DNA of 64,000 nt from Paracoccus sigandri (GCF_003709565.1 NZ_QNRC01000017.1:1-64000); one strand, 5' to 3'. Shown: positions 27,000 to 35,977, counted from the first letter of the stretch. Notes: generated by a model not told the origin, from the sequence alone. A program made the numbers and translations.

Positions 27000-28589
27000 A
27001 TGACAACGCATTGCGAAACCGCATCCTGCCCTGCCGAACCCGTTTCCGGCCCGGCGTCCCGCTCCTCCACGCAGGCCGGGGGCCGCGCATGGCTGGGGCT
27101 GGCGCTGCTGGCCCTGCCGACCGTCCTGCTTGGCCTCGACCTGACGCTGCTGCATCTGGCGCTTCCGGCCCTGGCGGCCGATCTTCAGCCCACCAGCACG
27201 CAGGCATTGTGGATCATGGATGCCTATGGCTTCATGATCGCGGGCTTCCTCATCACGATGGGCACGCTGGGTGATCGCATCGGCCGGCGCAAGTTGCTGA
27301 TGTTCGGTGCGGCCGCCTTCGCCGCGGCCTCGGGGATCGCAGCCTTCTCGACCAGCGCCGCCATGCTGATCGCGGCCCGTGCCGCGCTCGGCGTGGCCGG
27401 CGCGACGCTGATGCCTTCGACCCTGGCGCTGATCAGCACGCTTTTTGCCGATCCGCGCCAGCGGGCCCTGGCGATCGGGGTCTGGGCCACGATGTTCGCG
27501 CTTGGAATGGCGATGGGGCCGGTGGTGGGGGGCGTGGTGCTGGCGCATTTCTGGTGGGGCGCGGCCTTCCTGCTGGCGGTGCCCGTCGTCGGCCTGCTGC
27601 TCCTGCTCGCGCCGGTGCTGCTGCCCGAATACCGCGCCCCGAACGCCGGCCGCATCGACCTGGCAAGCGTCGCGCTCTCGCTCGCCGCGATGCTGCCGGT
27701 GATCTACGGCATCAAGCAGATCGCGAAGGACGGGCTGGGTGCGGAGGCCGTCGGCGCCGCCGTCATGGGTGCCGTCTTCGCCGTCGTTTTCGTTCGGCGG
27801 CAACGGCAACTCGCCGATCCGCTGCTCGACCTGGAGCTGTTTCGCAATCGGGCCTTCACCGCGGCCCTGGTCGTGCTGCTCTTCGGGCTGGTCGCGGTGG
27901 GCGGCACCATGCTGCTGGTCACGCAATATCTGCAACTGGTGGCCGGCTTTTCCCCGCTGGTCGCCGGCCTGTGGATGGGGCCGCCGGCGCTGGCCATGGT
28001 GGCCGCCGGCATCGGCGCGCCGCTGATCGCCCGGCATGTCCGGCCGGGCATCGTGGTGGCCGGCGCGCTCGGCCTGTCGGTGGTGGGCTATCTGTTGCTG
28101 GCCCGACTTGGCAACGACCATGCGGGTCTTGCCACGGTCGTGACCGGCTTCTCGCTCGCCTATCTCGGTCTCGGGACCATCGCGGCGCTCGGCACGGACC
28201 TCGTCGTCGGTTCCGCGCCGGCAGAGAAGGCGGGATCGGCCTCGGCCCTGTCCGAGACGGTGCAGGATCTCGGCGCGTCCCTCGGCATCGCGGTGCTGGG
28301 CAGTTTCGCCACGGCCATCTACCGCCGCACCATGCTGGAGCGCCTGCCGGATGACACCCCCGAAACCCTGCGCGAGGCGGTCGCGGACAGCCTGTGGGCC
28401 GCATCGGCGGTGGCGCCGGACCTGCCCGGCGGGCTGATCGAGGAAGCGCAGGCCGCGTTCCTCGCAGGCTTCCACGGTGCCGCCATGGTCAGTGCCATCA
28501 TCGTTGCCGCCCTCGTGGCCCTCGCCGCCCTCTCGCTGCGCCATGTCGGCACCCTTGCAGGGTCATCCGATCCGCTGGACCGGGAATAG
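27000..28589 (+). CDS. DHA2-family MFS exporter (SmvA-like, 14 segments)
   Basis: The product is 529 residues. About 14 hydrophobic segments begin near residue 30. The first loop has DRIGRRKLLMFGA, the MFS motif A; motif C is recognisable in the fifth segment as MAMGPVVGGV. DHA2 members of this kind export lipophilic cations, bile salts or dyes by proton antiport in the inner membrane. The N-terminal 28 residues are polar and unconserved. Control is probably by the divergent MmyB-type regulator. The substrate cannot be read from the sequence. Confidence 0.9.
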   Translation: MTTHCETASCPAEPVSGPASRSSTQAGGRAWLGLALLALPTVLLGLDLTLLHLALPALAADLQPTSTQALWIMDAYGFMIAGFLITMGTLGDRIGRRKLLMFGAAAFAAASGIAAFSTSAAMLIAARAALGVAGATLMPSTLALISTLFADPRQRALAIGVWATMFALGMAMGPVVGGVVLAHFWWGAAFLLAVPVVGLLLLLAPVLLPEYRAPNAGRIDLASVALSLAAMLPVIYGIKQIAKDGLGAEAVGAAVMGAVFAVVFVRRQRQLADPLLDLELFRNRAFTAALVVLLFGLVAVGGTMLLVTQYLQLVAGFSPLVAGLWMGPPALAMVAAGIGAPLIARHVRPGIVVAGALGLSVVGYLLLARLGNDHAGLATVVTGFSLAYLGLGTIAALGTDLVVGSAPAEKAGSASALSETVQDLGASLGIAVLGSFATAIYRRTMLERLPDDTPETLREAVADSLWAASAVAPDLPGGLIEEAQAAFLAGFHGAAMVSAIIVAALVALAALSLRHVGTLAGSSDPLDRE

Positions 28590-28802
28590 CCGGCCATTCA
28601 TCGCGGGCGCAGCAACGAAACGCGGCATCCCCCGCGGGCATCCCCGGCCCATAGTTGCCTGTCGGCATCGGCAAGGCGCTGCGGCGCAGCATCCTCAGAC
28701 CCGTCGTTCATACTTGCCGCAGCATTTCCGGCAAGCGAGGGTCGCCGAAGCGGGTCCATTCAGAGTGAGGAAAAATTTCAGGTGGGTCATGCCGAATAAG
28801 AT

Positions 28803-28904
28803 GACAGCTTCGGCGACTCCGCCCCCATCGACAGGCTCTACCAGGAGTTTGGCATCACAAAGGAAGCCATCGTCGAACGGGCGAAAACGCTGGCCGGAAG
28901 GTAG
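28803..28904 (+). pseudogene. tkt: Orphan 3' end of a transketolase gene
   Basis: The frame at 28803-28904 reads DSFGDSAPIDRLYQEFG, ITKEAIVERAK and ends with a stop. This is the very end of transketolase, where family members have 'FG-SAP---LY--FGIT-EA-V--A'. Two codons upstream of it, in the same frame, is a TAA, and no transketolase sequence lies before that. Only about 33 of some 650 codons survive, with an intact natural stop. This marks the edge of a deletion or an insertion of foreign DNA at the end of tkt. Confidence 0.8.
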
Positions 28905-29033
28905 CGAACCTTCCGGCGGGATGCCTTGTCGATACCGCCGCCATTGCCGATATCCAGGAACTGGACGATCACTGCATGGGCATATGGAGCGAGACGCCTG
29001 CATGGCCTCGCCAAGAGGCGGGTTTTCCGCGGA

Positions 29034-30431
29034 TCACGACAGCGGAAAGCCGATCTTGCTGCACAGCCGCAGCCATGGCAGGCGCCATCCGCCCTTGCTG
29101 TCGGCGCCGTCCAGCGCCGCCATGGTGATCTTGGCGCCGATGCTGCGGAAGGGCTCGGGCGGGATCCAGTTCGGCTCGGTCGCGGCGAACTCCATGCCTG
29201 TCTCGGGCAGGTGCTGGCCCATCAGCTTGGCCAGGCCCACCCGCGCGCCGAATCGGCTGGCCGACACGCCAAAGCCGGAATAGCCGCCGGCATAGACCGC
29301 CTTGCCCCCGTGATAGGTCTGAAAATGCACCGCCATGCGGGTGGTCAGCGCGATCGGCCCGCTCCAGGCATGGGAAAAGCGGATCCCCTCGAGCTGCGGG
29401 AAGGTCGCGAAGAACGCATCCGCGAGCCGCAGATAGGGCTCGGGCGTGCGGTCCAGCGCCGGGTCGCGGGGGCTGTTCATGAAATAGCCCAGCCGCCCGC
29501 CGAACAGGATGCGGTCATCGGGGGTCAGCCGCATGTAGTTCAGCTGGGTGCGGGTGTCGTAGACGCCCTGGCGGTTGGCCCATCCCACGGCCGCCTTCTG
29601 TTCAGCCGTCAATGGTTCGGTGGTCAGGATGCGGTCGCGCACCATGGCGACGCGGCTGCGGATGCGGCGGTGACCTGCGGCAAAGGCATTGGTCGCAAAA
29701 AGGACGCGCGGCGTCTCGACCGCTCCGTCGCGGGTCCGCACCAGCAGGCGGTCGCCGCGGTCGTCGACCCCTGTCATCGGCGTTTGCTCATGGACGCGCA
29801 CGCCAAGCGCCAGCGCCGCGCGCCGCAGGCCCCAGGCCAGCCGGGCCGGATGCACGATGCCGCTGTTCTTGCGCGACCACAGCGCACCCCGGAACAGGGG
29901 CGAGTCCAACTGCGCGCGTGTCTGCGGGCCGTCCAGCAGCGCCACGTCATGACCATGGGCGCGGTGCAATTCGTATTCCTCTTGCACGGCGGGCAGGCCC
30001 GCGTCCGAGACGGCGACCGTCATCTCTCCGGTCCATTCCAGGTCGGCCTGGATGTCGTGGCGCCAGACCGTGTCGGTGAAGCCCGCCATATTGTCGTGGC
30101 CCAGTGCCTCCAGCGCCCGGATGTCGCGCGGGAAGATGCGCGCGGCATTGCCAAGGCCGTGCATCACCGAGGTCGACACGATGCCGCCCGGACGTCCCGA
30201 GGCGCCATGCGCGATGCGGTCGGCCTCGATCAGCACCACGTCGCGGGACGGATCGGATTCCTTGGCCAGGATCGCGGCCCAGAGCCCGGTGAACCCGCCA
30301 CCCACCACCAGAAGGTCGGCCCGCGTCCGGCCCTGCAACGGGTCCGAGGCTGCGGGTGCGTCCGCGCGGTCCAGCCAGAAGGGAAAGAAGGTGGCGTCGG
30401 CAAGCGCGGTGGCGGCACGGGAGGTGGTCAT
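29034..30431 (-). CDS. FAD-dependent amine oxidoreductase (DAO family, PuuB/OrdL-like)
   Basis: The product is 465 residues. An N-terminal Rossmann motif, VVGGGFTG at 42-49, is followed by ADRIAHGASGRPGG near 70, where DAO enzymes contact FAD, and a C-terminal AVYAGGYSGFGVSAS. The family oxidises secondary amines such as gamma-glutamylputrescine. It starts ten bases after a cupin gene, forming a two-gene unit divergent from a LysR gene. Together with the guanidinobutyrase and GABA genes further on, polyamine or agmatine-derived substrates are plausible; that is inference. Confidence 0.85.
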   Translation of the reverse strand: MTTSRAATALADATFFPFWLDRADAPAASDPLQGRTRADLLVVGGGFTGLWAAILAKESDPSRDVVLIEADRIAHGASGRPGGIVSTSVMHGLGNAARIFPRDIRALEALGHDNMAGFTDTVWRHDIQADLEWTGEMTVAVSDAGLPAVQEEYELHRAHGHDVALLDGPQTRAQLDSPLFRGALWSRKNSGIVHPARLAWGLRRAALALGVRVHEQTPMTGVDDRGDRLLVRTRDGAVETPRVLFATNAFAAGHRRIRSRVAMVRDRILTTEPLTAEQKAAVGWANRQGVYDTRTQLNYMRLTPDDRILFGGRLGYFMNSPRDPALDRTPEPYLRLADAFFATFPQLEGIRFSHAWSGPIALTTRMAVHFQTYHGGKAVYAGGYSGFGVSASRFGARVGLAKLMGQHLPETGMEFAATEPNWIPPEPFRSIGAKITMAALDGADSKGGWRLPWLRLCSKIGFPLS

Positions 30432-30441
30432 GGCTTCGGCC

Positions 30442-30801
30442 TCAGTCCTCGATCAGCACATAGATCTTGCGCAGGGTTTCCAGCACCTCGAACCGGCCTT
30501 CGAACCCGCTGGCAAGGACGTAATTGTCGCCGGGGCCGAACTCTTGCACGCTGCCGTCGGCATCGGTGATGGCCACGCGGCCCGACAGGACGGTCGTGTA
30601 TTCGGTCATGGTCGGATAGGACAGGATTTCGGCATAGGGGGTGCATTCCCAGGTGCCGACGGTGACCTTGCCCTGCGACAGGTGCACTGCGCCCGTCTCC
30701 TGGGCGGCACCGGTCAGGACGGCCTCGGGCGGGACGGCCGAGCATGGCGTCAAGGCTGCGCCGGACAGGCCGTTGCGGTCGATTCGGATGATCTTGGACA
30801 T
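30442..30801 (-). CDS. Cupin-domain protein (DUF861 type)
   Basis: The product is 119 residues, a single cupin barrel. VTVGTWECTP, YPTMTEYTTVLSGRVAITD and GPGDNYVLASGFEG fit the cupin_3/DUF861 family, which includes ureidoglycine aminohydrolase relatives. The usual metal-binding His pair is largely absent (MTEYT replaces the His-x-His). It may bind a small molecule or act as a non-metal cupin. It is co-transcribed with the downstream FAD oxidoreductase. The ATG at 30801 was chosen because upstream in-frame sequence reads through the promoter region. Confidence 0.8.
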   Translation of the reverse strand: MSKIIRIDRNGLSGAALTPCSAVPPEAVLTGAAQETGAVHLSQGKVTVGTWECTPYAEILSYPTMTEYTTVLSGRVAITDADGSVQEFGPGDNYVLASGFEGRFEVLETLRKIYVLIED

Positions 30802-30864
30802 GATGCCTCGCGTTTCTTGAGCGTGTCGAAGCGATCTAGAGGCAGGGCCGCAGGGCTGAAATGC

Positions 30865-30878
30865 CGATTTGCCAATCG
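30865..30878. promoter_or_regulatory. Candidate LysR operator, cupin/LysR divergent promoter
   Basis: CGATT-TGCC-AATCG is a perfect short palindrome with the T-to-A spacing typical of LysR boxes. It lies between the divergent cupin and LysR starts, 27 bases before the LysR ATG, where autoregulation would act. Confidence 0.4.
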
Positions 30879-30904
30879 AAACATTTAGGAGAATAAATGA
30901 GGGC

Positions 30905-31837
30905 ATGAACATATCGGGCTCCGACCTGCACCTGTTTCGCGTCTTCGACAGCGTCGTGCGCAATAACGGCCTGTCCGCGGCGCAGGTCGAGCTGTCGCTG
31001 AGCCAGCCCACCATCTCGAACCACCTGACCGCGCTGGAACAGCGCCTGGGCGTCAAGCTGTGCGAACGCGGCAGGCGCGGATTTGCCCTGACAGAAAAGG
31101 GCCGCGTGGTGCATCAGATCGCGCTGGAGGTGCTGGCGGGGCTGGACCAGCAGTCGCGCCGCCTCAGCCAGTTGCGCGGCGTCATGGTGGGCAAGGTGCG
31201 CATCGGCATCGTCGATTGCGTCGCCAGCGACATCCATTGCCGCCTGCCCGAGGCCCTGGCCGCGATCGCCGGGAACACGCCGATGGTCGAGGTCGACCTG
31301 AAGATCATGCGTCCCGGCGACATCAGCGCCGCGCTGGCGGAAAACGAGCTGGACATCGGCATCGGCGGCTTTGACAGCCGGCTGGGCGTGCTGTCCTATC
31401 ACCTGCTGTATCACGAAGAACACCGGCTCTATTGCGGGGCGGGCAATGTGCTGGCCGGCATGCCGGAGGCCGCGATCACGCGGGATCTGGCCTATGCGCA
31501 GCCCTGGGTGCATCGCGGCTACTGGGGCGGGCGGCGGCAGCGCAGCTTTCAGCGCATCGATTCCGACCGCATCGTCTATGACATCGAGGCGCAGATGCTG
31601 ATGATCCTGTCCGGGGCCTATGTCGGGCTGCTGCCCGTCCATGCGGCCGAGGCCATGGTCGCGGCGGGACGGCTGCGCCAACTGCCCGTGACTGATGACG
31701 ACTATGTCGCGGAAATCGAGCTTGCCACCCGCACCGGCAGCCTGTCGCGCACCATCGCCCATGTTCGCGACGAGCTGCTGCGCCAGCACCAGGACATTTG
31801 CCGCCATCAATCCGAGCGTTCTGCGCCGGATATATAA
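30905..31837 (+). CDS. LysR-family regulator of the amine oxidase unit
   Basis: The product is 310 residues from ATG 30905, giving MNISGSDLHLFRVFD; an upstream TTG would add 12 residues of promoter-like sequence. The HTH is at about 20-40 (LSAAQVELSLSQPTISNHL). The C-terminal effector domain includes VGKVRIGIVDC and AYVGLLPVHAA. It is closely similar in layout to the second LysR at 35978 (same ARSYW/HRGYW-like and SGAYLGHLP-like segments), so the two are probably paralogues controlling neighbouring amine genes. Confidence 0.9.
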   Translation: MNISGSDLHLFRVFDSVVRNNGLSAAQVELSLSQPTISNHLTALEQRLGVKLCERGRRGFALTEKGRVVHQIALEVLAGLDQQSRRLSQLRGVMVGKVRIGIVDCVASDIHCRLPEALAAIAGNTPMVEVDLKIMRPGDISAALAENELDIGIGGFDSRLGVLSYHLLYHEEHRLYCGAGNVLAGMPEAAITRDLAYAQPWVHRGYWGGRRQRSFQRIDSDRIVYDIEAQMLMILSGAYVGLLPVHAAEAMVAAGRLRQLPVTDDDYVAEIELATRTGSLSRTIAHVRDELLRQHQDICRHQSERSAPDI

Positions 31838-31841
31838 GGCC

Positions 31842-31859
31842 GGTATCCCGTTGGATACC
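31842..31859. promoter_or_regulatory. Perfect short hairpin/palindrome between LysR and MFS genes
   Basis: GGTATCC-CGTT-GGATACC lies just after the LysR stop and 134 bases before the MFS start. There is no T-run, so it is either a weak terminator or an operator in front of the transporter. Confidence 0.45.
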
Positions 31860-31892
31860 CTTCCCGGCAAAGCACATCAACGGGAAGCAGCA

Positions 31893-31979
31893 ATGACAAT
31901 CACGCGACGGGGAGGCGGCATCTCCATGCCGTGGGGTGCGGGACTGTGCCAGGGCCAGCGGCGGCAGGTGCGGCAATGA
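31893..31979 (+). CDS. Possible 28-codon leader ORF coupled to the MFS gene
   Basis: ATG 31893 follows a GGAAG ribosome-binding-like sequence. The frame runs 28 codons (MTITRRGGGISMPWGAG...) and its TGA overlaps the MFS ATG as ATGA. The peptide matches nothing known. It may be a translational leader or chance; only the overlap and start context support it. Confidence 0.3.
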   Translation: MTITRRGGGISMPWGAGLCQGQRRQVRQ

Positions 31980-33220
31980 TCCGGCGGCTGGATGGAATCT
32001 TTGGCCACCGCGTGGCGGCGCCGCAACGGACGGTGGGCTTGGTGGGGCTGGACCCGGATGGCTGGGCGGCGCAGACGCTGGCCGGCTTCGTGGGCTCGGT
32101 CGCGCTGTCGCCGCTGATGCTCTTGCCGGTGCTGGTCTATGCCTATGACGTGAAGCTGGGCTTCGGCCCGGATACGGCCGGGCGCATTTCCTCGGCGGCA
32201 CTGCTGGGGCTGGCGATGGCCACGGTGCTGGTGTCGCTGCGGACCAAGCACTGGTCGATGGGGCGGGTGTCGGTCGTCGGCATGGCGCTGATGCTGTTCT
32301 TCAGCGCGATGAGCCTGGTCTTGCAGGATCTGACCAGCTTTTTCCTGCTGACCTTCCTGGCCGGTTTCGGCGGCGGGCTGGCGCAGGCGGCGGTGTCGGC
32401 GGCCCTGGCGCGCACGCAGCGTTCGGAACGTGCATTCGCCATCTTCACCTGCTTCCAGTTCGTCTATCCCGGCCTCGGCGCCTGGTTCCTGCCCAGCCTG
32501 CTGGAGGGGGGCTGGGGGTTCGACGTCCTGCTGCTTTGCCAGATGGCCCTGATCGTCGCGGCGCTGGGGCTTGCCCCGGTGGTCGGCGCCTTCCGGCTGC
32601 GCGCCGAGCTGCTGGCCGCCGACCAGGAGCCGCATCCCGACCAGATGGAATGGGCGCTGCTGCTGCACCTGCCCGCCGCGCTGTCCACCATCGGCTTCAT
32701 GATCTACGGTGCCTCGAACGGCGCGATCTGGGCCTATTCCGAGGGGATCGGGCGGCTTTCCGGCCTGGACGTGACGCAGATCAGCAACATCATCGCCCTG
32801 GCCAATGTCATTGCGGGTGTCGCGGCGCTGGGGGTGATCTGGCTGGGCAACCGGCTGGGCCATTTCATCCCGCTGATCGTCGGCATCCTGGCGCAGCTGC
32901 TGTCGATCTGGATCCTCGTCACCTTCCAGAGCGGGGCGGGCTTCCTGCTGGGCACGATGATCTTCACCATCGCCTGGGCGGTCGTCTTCCCCTATTTCCT
33001 CAGCATCCAGTCCGACCTGGACCATTCCGGCACGGTGGTGGCCTTTGGCCAGTTCACCAACCTGATCGGCACCGCCGCTGGTCCCTCGATCGCAGCTTAT
33101 GTGCTGGGCGGGGACGGGGATTACGTCAGCGCCATGAACATCTCGATGTGGATGACGGTGCTGGCGCTGGTGCCCATGATCGCCATCCTGATCATCCGGC
33201 GCCGGCGGCTCGGGCATTGA
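31976..33220 (+). CDS. MFS transporter
   Basis: The product is 414 residues from ATG 31976; a GTG at 31931 would add 15 non-membrane residues and is less likely. About 12 hydrophobic segments are visible, beginning with LAGFVGSVALSPLMLLPVL near residue 30. The central loop near 200-225 is charged (RLRAELLAADQEPH). It is not an obvious drug exporter. It follows the LysR regulator and precedes the convergent guanidinobutyrase gene. Uptake or export of the amine substrate of this block is a reasonable guess. Confidence 0.8.
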   Translation: MIRRLDGIFGHRVAAPQRTVGLVGLDPDGWAAQTLAGFVGSVALSPLMLLPVLVYAYDVKLGFGPDTAGRISSAALLGLAMATVLVSLRTKHWSMGRVSVVGMALMLFFSAMSLVLQDLTSFFLLTFLAGFGGGLAQAAVSAALARTQRSERAFAIFTCFQFVYPGLGAWFLPSLLEGGWGFDVLLLCQMALIVAALGLAPVVGAFRLRAELLAADQEPHPDQMEWALLLHLPAALSTIGFMIYGASNGAIWAYSEGIGRLSGLDVTQISNIIALANVIAGVAALGVIWLGNRLGHFIPLIVGILAQLLSIWILVTFQSGAGFLLGTMIFTIAWAVVFPYFLSIQSDLDHSGTVVAFGQFTNLIGTAAGPSIAAYVLGGDGDYVSAMNISMWMTVLALVPMIAILIIRRRRLGH

Positions 33221-33234
33221 GGGCGCGGGAAAGC

Positions 33235-33258
33235 GGCGACCCGGCCGTCCGGGTCGCC
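33235..33258. terminator. Strong hairpin between convergent MFS and guanidinobutyrase genes
   Basis: GGCGACCCGG-CCGT-CCGGGTCGCC is a perfect 10-base stem placed between two converging stops. It has no T-run on either side, but its position and strength suit a bidirectional terminator. Confidence 0.6.
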
Positions 33259-33274
33259 TGCAATCGGCGCGCGG

Positions 33275-34222
33275 TCAGCGGCGCTTGACGCCGGGCAGGG
33301 CGCAAAGCATCTCGAACAGGAAATTCGCGGCGATCACCGCGGTATTGCCCGCCGGATCATAGGGGGGCGAGACCTCGACCAGGTCGCAGCCGACCAGGTT
33401 CAGGCCGGCGCAGCCGCGGATGATCTCCAGCCCCTGGATCGTGGTCAGCCCGCCGACCTCGACCGTACCGGTGCCGGGGGCGAAGGCCGGGTCCAGGCTG
33501 TCGATGTCGTAGGACAGGTAGACCGGCGCATCGCCGATCCGGTCCCGGATCCGGGCCATCAGCGGCGCGAGGCTTTGGTGCCAGCAGTCCTCGGCCGGCA
33601 CCACGGTCCAGCCCCTGTCGCGGCCCCAGTCGAAATCCTCGGCCGTGTAGCCCGAACCGCGCAGCCCGATCTGGAAGACCTTGTCGTCGATCAGGCAGCC
33701 GTCCTCCCACGCGCGCCGGAACGGGCAGCCATGCGCCTCGCGTTCGCCGAACATGTGCTCGTTCGTGTCGGAATGGGCATCGACATGGATCAGCGCGACC
33801 GGCCCGTGGCGTTCGCGCATGGCGCGCAGGATCGGCCAGGTCAGCGTGTGGTCGCCGCCCAGTGTAAGGGGCACGACGCCATGGGCGAGAAGTTCGTTGT
33901 AATGCGTCTCGATGATGGCGACCGATTTCTTCAGGTCGAAGGTGTTGATCGGCACGTCGCCGACATCGGCCACCTGCAGGCTGTCGAAGGGCGCGGCGCC
34001 CGTCGCCATGTTGTAGGGCCGGATCATGCGGCTTTCGTCCCTGATCTGGCGCGGCCCCAGCCGCGTGCCCGGCCGGTTCGAGGCGCCGATATCCATCGGG
34101 ATGCCGAGGAAGCAGGCGTCAAGCCCCGCCGCGCTGTCCTGCGCCGGCAGGCGCATCATGGTGGCGGGGCCGCCGAAGCGCGGCATGGCATTGCCGCCGA
34201 GCGGCTGGTTGAACTGGGTCAT
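33275..34222 (-). CDS. gbuA: Guanidinobutyrase / agmatinase-family ureohydrolase
   Basis: The product is 315 residues. The metal-binding motifs of the arginase superfamily are complete: LGGDHTLTWP, HVDAHSDTN and SYDIDSLDPAFAPGTGT. The N-terminal QPLGGNAMPRFGG with TMMRLP, and the ending LFEMLCALPGV, are those I associate with guanidinobutyrase, which cleaves 4-guanidinobutyrate to GABA and urea; agmatinase is the alternative. It is divergent from an aldehyde dehydrogenase gene with palindromic sites between. With gabT and gabD nearby the product GABA can be taken to succinate. Confidence 0.85.
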   Translation of the reverse strand: MTQFNQPLGGNAMPRFGGPATMMRLPAQDSAAGLDACFLGIPMDIGASNRPGTRLGPRQIRDESRMIRPYNMATGAAPFDSLQVADVGDVPINTFDLKKSVAIIETHYNELLAHGVVPLTLGGDHTLTWPILRAMRERHGPVALIHVDAHSDTNEHMFGEREAHGCPFRRAWEDGCLIDDKVFQIGLRGSGYTAEDFDWGRDRGWTVVPAEDCWHQSLAPLMARIRDRIGDAPVYLSYDIDSLDPAFAPGTGTVEVGGLTTIQGLEIIRGCAGLNLVGCDLVEVSPPYDPAGNTAVIAANFLFEMLCALPGVKRR

Positions 34223-34298
34223 TCGGGAACTCCGTTTTCAGATGCGTGCAGGCTGCCATCCCGGAAAGTTCGAGAAAATCAGGGTTGAGCGAAGCTGG

Positions 34299-34351
34299 CT
34301 TCGGTATAAGCCGACGTAACTATCGCGCGGACACTTCGGAATATACCGAAG
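34299..34351. promoter_or_regulatory. Two related half-palindromic sites, gbuA/aldehyde dehydrogenase promoter
   Basis: CTTCGGTATAAG (34299-34310) and the perfect-armed CTTCGG-AATATA-CCGAAG (34334-34351) share the element CTTCGG-A-TA. Their starts are 35 bases apart in the divergent promoter. The pair resembles the recognition and activation sites of LysR regulators; a LysR gene lies just downstream at 35978. Confidence 0.55.
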
Positions 34352-34430
34352 CGAATGGCGTTTTTTCGTGATGTTTCCGCAGCACCGCCACCGGCAGACT
34401 GCCCGCCGAAATCCCTGGAGGGCTATTGTG

Positions 34431-35888
34431 ATGCCGAATGAAAGCTGCGCCGACCTGCTGAACCGCCCCGCCTGGCTGTTCATCGACGGGGATTGGCAAA
34501 CGGGCCAGGGCGAGGCCATCGGCTCGATCGATCCCGGCACCGGGCAGGAACTGGTGCGGCTGGCCGGCGCCCGGCCGCAGGACGTCGCCCCGGCCGCCGC
34601 CGCCGCCGCGCGGGCCTTCGACGGCTGGCGCAGGCAGGCCTCGACGCTGCGGGCGGGGTTCCTGCGCGGCTTCGCGGCCGGCCTGCGCCGGCGCGCCGAC
34701 GCGCTGGTGGCGCTGCAGATGCTGAACAACGGCAAGCCCCGGTTCGAGGCGCAGATCGACCTGGACGATGCCGCCGCGACCTTCGACTATTACGCCGGGC
34801 TGGCCGAAGCCTTCGACGCCCGCCAGGACGGTGCGGTCGAGATGCCGGACGGGCTTTCCGGGCGCACCCGGTTCGAGGCCCTGGGACCGATGGCGCTGAT
34901 CGTGCCCTGGAACTTCCCGCTGGTGACGACGGCGTGGAAGCTGGCACCGGCATTGGCCGCCGGTTGCACGGCGGTGCTGAAGCCGTCCGAGGTCACGACG
35001 CCGGCGGAATTGGTCTATGCCGACATCGCCGCCGAAATCGGCCTGCCGGCGGGTGTCCTGAACATCCTGCCGGGCGCCGGGCCCGTGGGCGCGGCGCTTT
35101 GTGCCGATCCGACCTTTCGCAAGATCAGCTTCACCGGCGCCAATGCCACTGGCCGGCGGGTGATGGCGGCGGCGGCGGAACGCTGCACGCCGGTCGCGCT
35201 GGAACTGGGGGGCAAGTCGCCGATCGTGATCCTTAAGGATGCCGATGTGGCCCAGGCGGTCGAGATCGCGGCGGCAGGGATCTTCTTCAACGCCGGGCAG
35301 ATGTGCTCGGCCACTTCGCGCCTGATCGTCGATGCCGGGATCGCCGACGCGGTGATCGACGGGCTGCGCCGGCACGTGGCCGACATGGTGGTGGCGGGGC
35401 CCGATGATCCCGACGCCGTGATGGGGCCGCTGACGACGGCCGCGCAGCGCGACAAGGTGCTTGGCTACCTGCTGACGGCCCGCCGTGACGGGCTGGATTG
35501 CCTGGCCGGGGGCGCCGCTGCCGCCGGGCCTGGGTTTTTCGTCGAGCCGACGATCTATCTGGACGTGCAGACCGATCACCCGGTCTGGCGCGAGGAAATC
35601 TTCGGGCCGGTGCTGGCGATCCGCCGCGCCGCCGGCCTGGACGAGGCGCTGGCGCTGGCCAATGACAGCGACTTCGGCCTGGCGGCGACCGTGGTCGGCG
35701 GCCAGGATGCGCAGAACGTCGCCAACCGCATCGACGCCGGCCATGTCTGGATCAACAATGCGCAGATCATTCCGCCCGGCACCGCCTGGGGCGGTTTCCG
35801 ACAAAGCGGGATCGGCCGCGAGCTGGGTCCCTGGGGGCTGGCCGCCTGCTGCGGCGTCAAGCATGTGACGACCGCGGCCGCGAACTGA
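34431..35888 (+). CDS. Aldehyde dehydrogenase (guanidino- or aminobutyraldehyde dehydrogenase-like)
   Basis: The product is 485 residues from ATG 34431, which has GGAGG about nine bases upstream. NAD-dependent ALDH family: VPWNFPLV near 160, the catalytic-Glu motif LELGGKSP near 255 and the nucleophile Cys in FNAGQMCSA near 290. The ending GGFRQSGIGRELG is typical of betaine/aminobutyraldehyde dehydrogenases. Being divergent from guanidinobutyrase, it probably oxidises 4-guanidinobutyraldehyde or 4-aminobutyraldehyde, feeding that enzyme or gabT. Confidence 0.9.
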   Translation: MPNESCADLLNRPAWLFIDGDWQTGQGEAIGSIDPGTGQELVRLAGARPQDVAPAAAAAARAFDGWRRQASTLRAGFLRGFAAGLRRRADALVALQMLNNGKPRFEAQIDLDDAAATFDYYAGLAEAFDARQDGAVEMPDGLSGRTRFEALGPMALIVPWNFPLVTTAWKLAPALAAGCTAVLKPSEVTTPAELVYADIAAEIGLPAGVLNILPGAGPVGAALCADPTFRKISFTGANATGRRVMAAAAERCTPVALELGGKSPIVILKDADVAQAVEIAAAGIFFNAGQMCSATSRLIVDAGIADAVIDGLRRHVADMVVAGPDDPDAVMGPLTTAAQRDKVLGYLLTARRDGLDCLAGGAAAAGPGFFVEPTIYLDVQTDHPVWREEIFGPVLAIRRAAGLDEALALANDSDFGLAATVVGGQDAQNVANRIDAGHVWINNAQIIPPGTAWGGFRQSGIGRELGPWGLAACCGVKHVTTAAAN

Positions 35889-35977
35889 CCGCGCCGGGTG
35901 CATCGCCCGCGAAGCCGCTTGAAACCGCGCGCCCCTGGGGCGATGCTGCCAAGGCATCGACCGAAGGATCCGACCGC

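Noticed and set aside
29009..29032. GCCTC/GAGGC hairpin followed by TTTT as a terminator
   Set aside because: Only a 5-base stem with a 4-base T-run, and its orientation points into the convergent gene; too weak to list.
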